Shown here: positions 1-5,254 of the stretch, one piece after another
Position numbering within the stretch: position 1 is the stretch's first letter
Layout: every line of letters starts with the position of its first letter
Assembly: GCA_037132015.1 (NCBI GenBank)
Contig: JBAXPW010000092.1
Coordinates: 1 to 5,254 of the forward strand
From: JBAXPW01 sp037132015
GTDB lineage: Bacteria > Patescibacteriota > Microgenomatia > UBA1406 > GWC2-37-13
Length of the DNA: 5,254 nucleotides
Reading direction: 5' to 3'
The notes under the pieces: generated by a model
Told to the model about the DNA's origin: nothing
What the model saw: the letters and a program-made list of their open reading frames with translations, nothing else
Databases searched by the model: none
Position numbers and translations under genes: made by a program

Positions 1-101
1 CCATAATACTTTAAGTATACCGTGTTCCTGTGTTCAGTTTTGTGGGACCATTATAATAAATCAAATAATCTATTTTTCATCAAAGTTCTGACAAAAACTC
101 C
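1..101. other. left-edge non-coding stretch
   Basis: This stretch lies downstream of the permease gene stop. It is AT-rich and I see no convincing gene in it. A 13-base palindrome (ATACTTTAAGTAT) sits at 6-18, but its one-base centre is too tight for a hairpin loop. I found no GC-rich stem followed by a U-run that would end the minus-strand ABC operon, so either the terminator lies further left or termination is not by a classic intrinsic site. Confidence 0.4.
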
Positions 102-875
102 TCACCTATTCCTCTCCTTTTTCACATACAATATTGTACCTGCGATGAGAAATATAATAAACATGCCAGAAAGAACGATAAAGTCAAAGAGGGGATTGTA
201 TAACACAACTTTTGCATACTCTGGTTTTCCCATATAGTACATACCCCGTACAAAATCAACAGCATACGTCATCGGAGCCATCCGTGAGAATACAAACAAT
301 ACTGGTGGCAACTCTTTGATCGGACTAAACACACCTGATAAAAAGAATTGAGGCAAAATAATAAAAGGGAAAATTTGGTTTGCAGAGCGTTGACTACTCA
401 GATTTGATAATACAAAAATTCCAAATGCGCCACCGATAATAGATGCAACAATTGTAAAAGGAAGAATTTGCAATAATCGTATCGGATCTATAGGAACGCG
501 TAAAATAATTCCAATAATAATGATGCCTAAAATTTGAGCAAATGCGACCATCGATTCTCCAACAATTTTTCCAAATATAATGACAAATCGTGAAACAGGA
601 GCGATAAACATCTCTTGACTAAAATCATTTTCACGATCCTCAACAAGTGAGATGATCCCCGAAGCAGTAGATTGAAACAATGTCTGTCCAATCACCCCTA
701 TAAATGTAAAGAGCAAAAAATTGTAACCAATATTTTTTCCAAGATTTGATTGTATACTTGATCCAAGAATACCAATAAACACAAAAGGGAAAATAAATGA
801 TGCAATAATTCGTGAACGATCACGAATAAATTTGATGAAATCTCGATATGCGATTGTTGCAATAGCGCTGAACAT
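102..875 (-). CDS. ABC-2 type transporter permease
   Basis: This is the membrane subunit of an ABC exporter, 257 residues, a usual length for a single-domain ABC-2 permease of the DrrB/NodJ type. About six hydrophobic segments are visible, roughly at residues 20-40, 51-75, 98-125, 134-157, 165-188 and 232-252. Between the second and third lies the polar stretch EDRENDFSQEMFIAPVSR (79-96). It matches the ABC-2 family pattern (E-R-E-x-G-T..., then a P-V-S-R-like end) thought to contact the ATPase. The fifth segment has the family-like pattern of a helix followed by LSGVFSPIKELPP (179-191), then a short turn into the last segment. The C-terminus is short and basic (KKERNR), as expected inside the cell. 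It lies 42 bases downstream of the ATPase gene on the same strand, so the two are almost certainly co-transcribed and form one transporter, probably with the permease as a homodimer. No clear Shine-Dalgarno precedes the ATG at 875. The family call is firm from topology and motif; the substrate is unknown. Confidence 0.9.
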   Translation of the reverse strand: MFSAIATIAYRDFIKFIRDRSRIIASFIFPFVFIGILGSSIQSNLGKNIGYNFLLFTFIGVIGQTLFQSTASGIISLVEDRENDFSQEMFIAPVSRFVIIFGKIVGESMVAFAQILGIIIIGIILRVPIDPIRLLQILPFTIVASIIGGAFGIFVLSNLSSQRSANQIFPFIILPQFFLSGVFSPIKELPPVLFVFSRMAPMTYAVDFVRGMYYMGKPEYAKVVLYNPLFDFIVLSGMFIIFLIAGTILYVKKERNR

Positions 876-917
876 ATAAATACGATAACTTTACAAACTT
901 TATAACTTGATGAACTC

Positions 918-1853
918 TCACTTCTTTCCATCAACAATTGCAAGATATGCATCCTCTAACGTTGGCATATGAACCACCATCTGAGAGAGGGGAGTATCAA
1001 GCGACTGAATGATTTGTTGAGGTGTATTCGATAGTAATACAACTCGAAATCCATTTTCTTTTATATCAAATGAAAACTTCTTACTTTCCAATTCTTTTTG
1101 TAATCGCTCTCTATCTTTTGCATCTATTAGCAAATAATGTTGAACCAGCGATGATTTGATCATCTCGGGACTTCCCTTAATGACGATTTTACCAGTGTTA
1201 ATGATGGCGACCGTATCTGCTGATTCTGCTTCTTCCAAATAGTGAGTTGTTAAAAAAATAGTAGTTCCATTTTTTTCTCGAATTTCTTTGAGATACTCCC
1301 AAACATTTTTGCGACTCAGCGGATCAAGACCTGATGTAGGCTCGTCAAGAAAAAGAACTTTAGGACTATGAATTAAACTTCGAATGATCTCTAATTTACG
1401 CTTCATTCCACCTGAAAAAGTCTTTATGGGGTGAAACAGTTCTTTTTGAATTCCGATTATTTCTGCTAGTTCCGTCACTTTATGTTTGTATGAAGTCGGC
1501 ATCATGGAATAACTTGGACGGAATTGATACAAACCATACAGCACTGCATGAAAACGAATATTTTCTTCGGCACTTAGATTAAGATCAAGACTAGGATTTT
1601 GAAATATCACACCGATCTGATGACGAACTTGGGATTGTTCTTTTTCAGTATCAAATCCTGCAATTTGTATTTCCCCTGATGTTTTGGCAAGGGTAGTTGT
1701 GAGAATAGAGATCGTCGTCGTTTTACCTGCGCCATTAGGACCTAGGAATGCAAAAAAAGATCCTTCATCAACATCAAAACTTATGTCATCAATAGCGCGC
1801 TGAGTAGATTTTTGATATTGTTTTACGAGATTACGAACAGAAATCACGGGCAT
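918..1853 (-). CDS. ABC transporter ATP-binding protein
   Basis: This is the ATPase subunit of the ABC exporter, 311 residues from the chosen start. All nucleotide-binding motifs are present: Walker A GPNGAGKT (38-45), Q-loop Gln85 (VIFQNPSLD), signature FSGGM (146-150), Walker B VLFLDE (166-171), D-loop SGLD (174-177) and H-loop His204 (LTTHYLEE). The C-terminal 80 or so residues form the extra domain usual in DrrA/NodI-like exporters of the CcmA class, ending in the typical P-T-L-E-D-A-Y-L pattern (297-304). The region between Q-loop and signature is slightly longer than usual, with FRPSYSMMPTSYKHK near 111-125. The start at 1853 is chosen because GGAGG sits four bases upstream and the protein then begins MPVISVRNLV, the normal first strand of the fold. 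The same frame is open to an ATG at 1922, which would add 23 atypical residues and would overlap the candidate -10 element. It is the first gene of a two-gene operon with the permease downstream. The ATPase family is certain; the substrate is not. Confidence 0.93.
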   Translation of the reverse strand: MPVISVRNLVKQYQKSTQRAIDDISFDVDEGSFFAFLGPNGAGKTTTISILTTTLAKTSGEIQIAGFDTEKEQSQVRHQIGVIFQNPSLDLNLSAEENIRFHAVLYGLYQFRPSYSMMPTSYKHKVTELAEIIGIQKELFHPIKTFSGGMKRKLEIIRSLIHSPKVLFLDEPTSGLDPLSRKNVWEYLKEIREKNGTTIFLTTHYLEEAESADTVAIINTGKIVIKGSPEMIKSSLVQHYLLIDAKDRERLQKELESKKFSFDIKENGFRVVLLSNTPQQIIQSLDTPLSQMVVHMPTLEDAYLAIVDGKK

Positions 1854-1857
1854 ATAC

Positions 1858-1862
1858 CCTCC
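1858..1862 (-). promoter_or_regulatory. Shine-Dalgarno of the ABC ATPase gene
   Basis: On the minus strand GGAGG is followed by GTAT and then the ATG at 1853. A strong ribosome-binding site at this short spacing decides the start of the ATPase in favour of 1853 over the upstream in-frame ATGs at 1922 and 1892. It is the only clear Shine-Dalgarno sequence among the genes in this window. Confidence 0.8.
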
Positions 1863-1898
1863 GCCTTTGACGGGATAAATCACTTTGTGCATCGTTCC

Positions 1899-1907
1899 AG
1901 TATACCA
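1899..1907 (-). promoter_or_regulatory. candidate extended -10 promoter for the ABC operon
   Basis: The minus strand reads TGGTATACT, an extended -10 (TG, one base, TATACT with five of six bases matching TATAAT). It lies about 45 bases before the ATPase start, so transcription would begin near 1892 and give a leader of about 40 bases containing the Shine-Dalgarno. No good -35 hexamer is present at 16-18 bases, which extended -10 promoters can tolerate. A TTGACA at 1975-1980 on this strand is too far away to pair with it. Confidence 0.4.
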
Positions 1908-2004
1908 GAAGATGACATGCAATTTCTATAATATGAGTTCTCAACGGAATCCGAACACCTACATATACCTCTTTTGTCAATGAATTTGCAAGAGATATAT
2001 CATA

Positions 2005-2133
2005 TTACATTCTATATTGTGGGTTTTGAATTAAATATCTTTGAGTTGCATTTAAGAAAATTGCTTTAAAACGACCTCTAATATGTTGGAGATCCTTTGA
2101 TCTTTCAAGTTCCTCCCTAAATGGTGCTAGTTG
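2005..2133 (-). pseudogene. probable C-terminal remnant of an unidentified gene
   Basis: Minus-strand codons from 2133 to the TAA at 2005-2007 read as 42 residues of protein-like sequence, beginning QLAPFREELERSKDLQ and ending QRYLIQNPQYRM. The mix of charged, polar and hydrophobic residues suggests two amphipathic helices, unlike the low-complexity peptides expected by chance from AT-rich DNA. There is no ATG, GTG or TTG start inside it, and a TAA at 2134-2136 lies directly before its first codon. Beyond that stop the same frame continues but looks less convincing (NIWWKFYKKIISFIS), and the next gene's promoter lies there. I do not recognise the family. The best reading is the tail of a gene lost from this site, in the same direction as the ABC operon; chance is the alternative. 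Confidence 0.4.
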
Positions 2134-2179
2134 TTAAGATATGAAACTAATAATTTTTTTATAAAATTTCCACCAAATA

Positions 2180-2208
2180 TTGACTTTGTATTGTGAGTGA
2201 ACTATGAT
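2180..2208 (+). promoter_or_regulatory. sigma-70-type promoter of the glycoside hydrolase gene
   Basis: TTGACT at 2180-2185 and TATGAT at 2203-2208 each match the housekeeping consensus (TTGACA, TATAAT) at five of six positions, and they are separated by exactly 17 bases. The start of transcription would fall near 2215, leaving a leader of about 24 bases before the ATG at 2239. No Shine-Dalgarno is visible in that leader, so initiation would depend on an unstructured, A/T-rich 5' end. Confidence 0.65.
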
Positions 2209-2238
2209 TAATATGGTAATAATTAATTTATCCAAAAT

Positions 2239-4362
2239 ATGAATATAAAATCGTTTGGTTTTGTAACTATTGCTTTGTTTGGGTTGAGTATTTTTTATAG
2301 TATTTTTTTCTCAGTATTGAATCCTGCATTTGCTCAAACAACTTCATTACAGGTAAACACTAACAAAACAATCCGTCCCTATACATCCAAAATGAATGGT
2401 CAAGGCTTTGTGAATTGGGAGCACAGCTGGGGAAAGCCATATTTGAATAGCGTTCCGGGACTTGCACAAGCAATGAAGGAAGCAAAAGTAGGAATAATTC
2501 GATATGCGGGAGGATTATGGGCAAATAGCGTGGGATGGGATAGAACAACTCAAAAAACTCCATACACAACATGGAGTAAGAACGGAAATACATATTATTT
2601 TCATTATGGAACTGACGAAGTAAATAGCGTTGCAGAATTTGCAAATACTATTGGAGCAGATGTGATAGTACAGGTAGATATTTCTAGAAATGATCCATCC
2701 ATGTGGGCAGATATGGTGAAATATGTAAATAAAGAAGGACGAAAAGATGCAACTGGTAAAGCGTATTATTTCAAATACTGGGAACTGGGAAATGAGCTGG
2801 ATTTCGATAAAGATAATCTTATGACTCCCACTACGTATGCGACTCGTTTCAAGGCATATCAAAGTGCTATGCTCGCAGTAGATCCTACAATTAAAATTAC
2901 TGCGTCGGCAGTTTCTACTACAATTACAGAGACAGGGACCAATACTCAATTAAATGGTTTTGTTACACAACCACCTATTACAGCGCGGGCAAATGGTTCT
3001 GAGCTTGGTGCTCTTACCTATCACTGGTATCAAGGGTGTGGTACCTCACTTATTAGTGATGTTATGCAATATCAAAAATTTAATGGGACAACTCCAATTG
3101 ATTCTTTATCATATGAAAATAGACTTAGTCGATATTGGGGTGATATGATGCCTCGGAGAATACGATCTGAAGTATTAACATCATATCCAACAGTTGAACT
3201 TGGAATAACTGAATCTAATTTTGATGCATGTAATTTTGACAGTATTCTGAATGGAAATCATATCAATGCAGTTCGGACAGCAGATTTGTTAGGACGACTT
3301 GCGTATTCGGGTATAGATTTCGTTACATGGTACACAGCCTATGGCACACAAGGTTATTCGTTATTTTATCCAGATAATGATCAAACGCCAACACGTATCT
3401 CAATTCGTCCTCGTTATTATGCACACATGATGTATGCACAATATTTTGGAGATATAATGGTTGAATCGTTAAGTTATAAAAATGATGATATCTCGATTTG
3501 GGCATCACGAGATTCTAAAGATCCATCAAAATTAAAATTGATGATAACAAATCTTACGGGTCAAAGTATCAATACTCCTGTTTCATTAACAGGATTTTCA
3601 GCAACAAGTGGAAACGCATACGAAATGTCAAGTACCAATCCTACAGATATGAGTAGCACAAGCAATACAACAAGTGCAACAACCACTATAAATAAAGTAA
3701 AGATTGATGGTATGAATGTTGCAAAGAGTATATTAGCTATTCAACCAAAAGTAGTAGCAGTTACGGGAAGTAGTTTCTCATATAGTTTCCCCGCCTATAG
3801 TACAACCGCAATTGTGTTGACAGGATCATTTACTACCTCTCCATCAATCACACCCACACCTACAAATATAGTAGTGCCTACTGCAACTCCTATAATTACA
3901 TTAACACCAACTACAACACCAACAATAATTTTATCACCTACGCCAACACCTACTCCGACTAGAATAGCTACTCCAACGCCAACTCGTATTACTACACCAA
4001 CTATTACTCCAACACGAGTACCAACGGGAGTTATCAGCAATTTTAGTAGTTCTACAATTACAAGCCCATCAAGTATCTCAAAAGGTGGATCATCAACGTT
4101 AAGCACAACTATTACTGTGGCAAAAAATGGGATATATCTTATTGATGTTGAGGTGTATAGTAGCGCAGGCGCAAAGATTTATCAAAAATACTATGATAAT
4201 CAGACATTGACTACCGGAATCGCAAAAGTATATGCCCCTGTTTGGAAGACAGCGACAAATACAATATCAGGAACGTACACTGTGCGTGTAGGAATCTTTT
4301 CTGCAAATTGGGGAACATTGTATCACTGGAATGCAAACGCAGGAAAGTTGAGTATAAAATAG
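2239..4362 (+). CDS. secreted clan GH-A-like glycoside hydrolase with P/T linker and C-terminal module
   Basis: A 707-residue multidomain extracellular enzyme, predicted to cut glycosidic bonds in a polysaccharide. Residues 1-32 are a signal peptide (basic start, long hydrophobic core, AFA before Gln33). Residues about 38-400 look like a TIM barrel: GIIRYAGGLWAN (85-96) resembles the R-Y/F-P-G-G strand of GH39/GH51/GH79 enzymes; YWELGNELD (180-188) gives candidate acid/base Glu186 after Asn185; YHWY (261-264) is the usual His-containing strand; LGITESNFD (321-329) gives candidate nucleophile Glu325; and WYTAYG (364-369) fits strand eight. Residues about 405-530 resemble the beta domain that packs against such barrels. 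A P/T-rich linker spans about 533-597. The last 110 residues are a beta-rich module with the pattern GTYTVRVGIFSANW...HWN (678-698), like modules ending other secreted hydrolases. No LPXTG, dockerin or surface-layer motif is visible. It has its own promoter and no Shine-Dalgarno. It converges on a second gene with a P/T linker and a carbohydrate-binding module, which supports polysaccharide breakdown. The exact GH family and substrate are unresolved. Confidence 0.82.
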   Translation: MNIKSFGFVTIALFGLSIFYSIFFSVLNPAFAQTTSLQVNTNKTIRPYTSKMNGQGFVNWEHSWGKPYLNSVPGLAQAMKEAKVGIIRYAGGLWANSVGWDRTTQKTPYTTWSKNGNTYYFHYGTDEVNSVAEFANTIGADVIVQVDISRNDPSMWADMVKYVNKEGRKDATGKAYYFKYWELGNELDFDKDNLMTPTTYATRFKAYQSAMLAVDPTIKITASAVSTTITETGTNTQLNGFVTQPPITARANGSELGALTYHWYQGCGTSLISDVMQYQKFNGTTPIDSLSYENRLSRYWGDMMPRRIRSEVLTSYPTVELGITESNFDACNFDSILNGNHINAVRTADLLGRLAYSGIDFVTWYTAYGTQGYSLFYPDNDQTPTRISIRPRYYAHMMYAQYFGDIMVESLSYKNDDISIWASRDSKDPSKLKLMITNLTGQSINTPVSLTGFSATSGNAYEMSSTNPTDMSSTSNTTSATTTINKVKIDGMNVAKSILAIQPKVVAVTGSSFSYSFPAYSTTAIVLTGSFTTSPSITPTPTNIVVPTATPIITLTPTTTPTIILSPTPTPTPTRIATPTPTRITTPTITPTRVPTGVISNFSSSTITSPSSISKGGSSTLSTTITVAKNGIYLIDVEVYSSAGAKIYQKYYDNQTLTTGIAKVYAPVWKTATNTISGTYTVRVGIFSANWGTLYHWNANAGKLSIK

Positions 4363-4367
4363 AAAGT

Positions 4368-4402
4368 ATAATGTGTAAGGAATAAGTTCCTTAATACATT
4401 AT
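4368..4402 (+). terminator. hairpin after the glycoside hydrolase gene, possible terminator
   Basis: Six bases after the TAG stop an inverted repeat begins: ATAATGT (4368-4374) pairs with ACATTAT (4396-4402), and AAGGAA (4377-4382) pairs with TTCCTT (4387-4392) around a TAAG loop, with a small asymmetric internal loop between. The stem is AT-rich, and only a weak T-rich stretch follows on the plus strand. On the minus strand the stem is followed by ACTTTCTATTTTAT, so it could also act for the opposing gene. Confidence 0.45.
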
Positions 4403-4453
4403 TCAGTACAAATTTCTATTGGTATTATTTATTTGTAGCAATTTTGGCTCTAA

Positions 4454-4481
4454 AAGAAAGAGTAAATCACATCTCTTCCTT
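4454..4481 (-). terminator. hairpin at the stop of the CBM gene, possible terminator
   Basis: AAGAAAGAG (4454-4462) and CTCTTCCTT (4473-4481) can form a nine-base stem with one mismatch around a ten-base loop. On the minus strand the stem begins at the TAA stop of the carbohydrate-binding gene and runs into CTTTCTTTTAG, a broken U-run. This is weak, but it is placed where a terminator would be expected between convergent genes. Confidence 0.3.
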
Positions 4482-5232
4482 ATTTAATTATATATTGAAA
4501 GTATCCTGCACAATGCAAAACTGTTGATTGCTTATACCCAGCAGTACATCCTTTTGATGACGTGTATGTGCCTGTAGAATAGGTCAAAGGATCATAGCTG
4601 TAATATGTTTGCCCTTGTGGATTTGAGGGTATTTTTACTATAATCTTTTCAACTCTTAAATTACGATCATATGGTGAAATATTATAGTCATTTGTATACC
4701 AGATCTGAATTTTCTGCCCTGATAAAAGCGTACCACTATAAATAAATGAATATGGATTGTATTTATATACATTTCTCCAAGGGTTTGTAACAGTTGCCAT
4801 GGGCAGATTATTGACTGTGTAAATTCTTTTGCCATTTGCAAATGCCGTCATGTATGGATATCCTCTCACTGGTCCAATATCAGCAGAGGCCCATACTTCT
4901 ATTGTTGTTTGAGGTAGTTTTGCAATCGAAGTTGAGGTTGGATAGGGCGTAGAAACTTGCGGTTGTATAGTTGAAACTATTGTTAATCGAGTCGTAGGAA
5001 CTGGACTTGGTATAATCTGTTTTCTAATAACTTGAGTAAGTATTGGAACAGGTCTTAAAGTAGGTGTTACTGATGGTTGATTTGTAGGCATCGAACTTGG
5101 GATCACCTGAGTTATGATAGAATCTGGCCTTCTAATTAACATGTGAGATAAAGAAGAAGTTGGAATTATTGTTGACTTGACTACAGGTGTGATTGTTGGA
5201 GCGGATATGAACCCTCGCCACTGTACCACCAC
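4480..5232 (-). CDS. P/T linker plus CBM36/CBM60-like carbohydrate-binding module; 3' part of a larger, probably frameshifted gene
   Basis: The 250 residues fall into a low-complexity P/T/S/I-rich linker (about 11-108) and a C-terminal beta-sandwich (about 109-205). The latter reads TTIEVWASADIG (109-120), then GQKIQIWYTND (172-182) and DRNLRVEKIIV (189-199). The I-x-I-x-F/Y-T-N-D ... D-R-N-L-x-V pattern is the calcium- and ligand-binding signature of CBM36/CBM60-like modules, which bind xylan and related polysaccharides. A tail with Cys229 and Cys241 (GCTAGYKQS, LHCAGYFQY) follows, possibly disulphide-linked. This must be a secreted protein, yet there is no signal peptide. The frame opens only at a GTG (5232) directly after a TAA (5233-5235), without a nearby Shine-Dalgarno. 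The first ten residues are therefore doubtful. The adjacent frame is open to the window edge and ends a plausible domain at about 5204, so this is probably the tail of a larger enzyme after a +1 frameshift. It converges with the glycoside hydrolase gene. Confidence 0.75.
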   Translation of the reverse strand: MVVQWRGFISAPTITPVVKSTIIPTSSLSHMLIRRPDSIITQVIPSSMPTNQPSVTPTLRPVPILTQVIRKQIIPSPVPTTRLTIVSTIQPQVSTPYPTSTSIAKLPQTTIEVWASADIGPVRGYPYMTAFANGKRIYTVNNLPMATVTNPWRNVYKYNPYSFIYSGTLLSGQKIQIWYTNDYNISPYDRNLRVEKIIVKIPSNPQGQTYYSYDPLTYSTGTYTSSKGCTAGYKQSTVLHCAGYFQYIIK

Positions 5233-5254
5233 TTAAGCTAAATTTAACTCCCCT
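5132..5254 (-). other. upstream reading frame of the CBM gene, cut by the window edge
   Basis: This minus-strand frame is open from the window end down to the TAG at 5132-5134. Its first 17 codons (5254-5204) read RGVKFSLSGGTVARVHI, alternating polar and hydrophobic residues like the last strands of a beta-sandwich. After 5204 it becomes unlikely, with Asn/Ser/Phe-rich residues. If one base is skipped at 5203, the reading passes directly from ARVHI to APTITPVV, the start of the P/T linker in the neighbouring frame. I infer that this is the end of the catalytic or accessory domain of the same protein. Confidence 0.55.

Larger units (their letters stand above)
1923..2238. other. divergent intergenic region
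   Basis: This is an AT-rich spacer between the minus-strand ABC operon and the plus-strand hydrolase gene. It contains the remnant at 2005-2133 and the hydrolase promoter at 2180-2208. A T-run (2154-2160) lies between them without a stem before it. A plus-strand 29-codon ORF at 1980-2069 has no ribosome-binding site and lies opposite the more protein-like minus-strand frame, so I do not count it as a gene. I saw no tRNA, riboswitch or CRISPR-like repeat here. Confidence 0.5.

Noticed and set aside
6..18. Palindrome ATACTTTAAGTAT as operator or terminator
   Set aside because: It is short, AT-only apart from one C and one G, has no loop or U-run, and is likely to occur by chance in this composition.
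1854..1922. N-terminal extension of the ATPase from the ATG at 1922
   Set aside because: The added 23 residues do not fit the ABC fold and overlap the candidate -10 element; GGAGG is placed for the ATG at 1853.
1975..1980. TTGACA on the minus strand as a -35 box for the ABC operon
   Set aside because: No -10-like hexamer lies 16-18 bases downstream, and it is too far from TATACT at 1899-1904.
1980..2069. 29-codon plus-strand ORF in the intergenic region
   Set aside because: It has no ribosome-binding site or promoter, is rich in Ile/Leu/Phe as AT-rich DNA yields by chance, and lies opposite a more protein-like minus-strand frame.
2515..2949. 144-codon minus-strand frame within the hydrolase gene
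   Set aside because: It is Cys/Ile/Ser-rich with no family resemblance, fully antisense to well-supported domain coding.
3840..4025. P/T-coding region as a nucleotide tandem repeat or CRISPR-like array
   Set aside because: Codons vary throughout and there is no fixed unit or spacer; the repetitiveness is at the protein level only.
3795..4106. 103-codon minus-strand frame rich in Gly/Val
   Set aside because: It is the antisense of the P/T linker; Val-Gly-Val repeats arise automatically from complementing Pro and Thr codons.

Overview
The window is an AT-rich bacterial stretch with four protein genes. TGA works as a normal stop: it ends both ABC genes. Long proline/threonine-rich linkers join modules of secreted carbohydrate-active proteins in two neighbouring genes. 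Together with compact spacing and weak or absent Shine-Dalgarno sequences on some genes, this resembles Candidate Phyla Radiation (Patescibacteria) genomes, most likely a Microgenomates-type lineage. That assignment is an inference from style and memory, not from a marker gene.

Left part (1-1922, minus strand): a two-gene ABC exporter operon. The ATPase (918-1853) is read first and an ABC-2 type permease (102-875) follows 42 bases later. The ATPase has a strong Shine-Dalgarno sequence, which places its start at 1853 rather than at the more distal ATG at 1922, and a candidate extended -10 promoter lies just upstream. The exported substrate cannot be told from sequence; drug, lipid or glycan export are all possible.

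Middle (1854-2238): a divergent intergenic region of about 385 bases. It holds the ATPase promoter, a 42-codon minus-strand open stretch that reads like the C-terminal end of a protein but has no start codon (a probable gene remnant), and a near-consensus sigma-70-type promoter (2180-2208) for the next gene.

Right part (2239-5254): two convergent genes for extracellular carbohydrate-active proteins. The plus-strand gene encodes a 707-residue secreted clan GH-A-like glycoside hydrolase: signal peptide, TIM barrel with two candidate catalytic Glu residues, C-terminal beta domain, P/T linker and a terminal beta-sandwich module. The minus-strand gene, cut by the right edge, encodes a P/T linker followed by a CBM36/CBM60-like calcium-dependent carbohydrate-binding module and a two-cysteine tail. 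Its frame is blocked just upstream by a stop, while the adjacent frame is open to the window edge and reads like the end of a globular domain. The likely explanation is a +1 frameshift within a larger secreted enzyme. Two possible hairpin terminators lie between the convergent genes. The picture is a small polysaccharide-degradation locus beside an ABC exporter; a functional link between the two halves is not shown.
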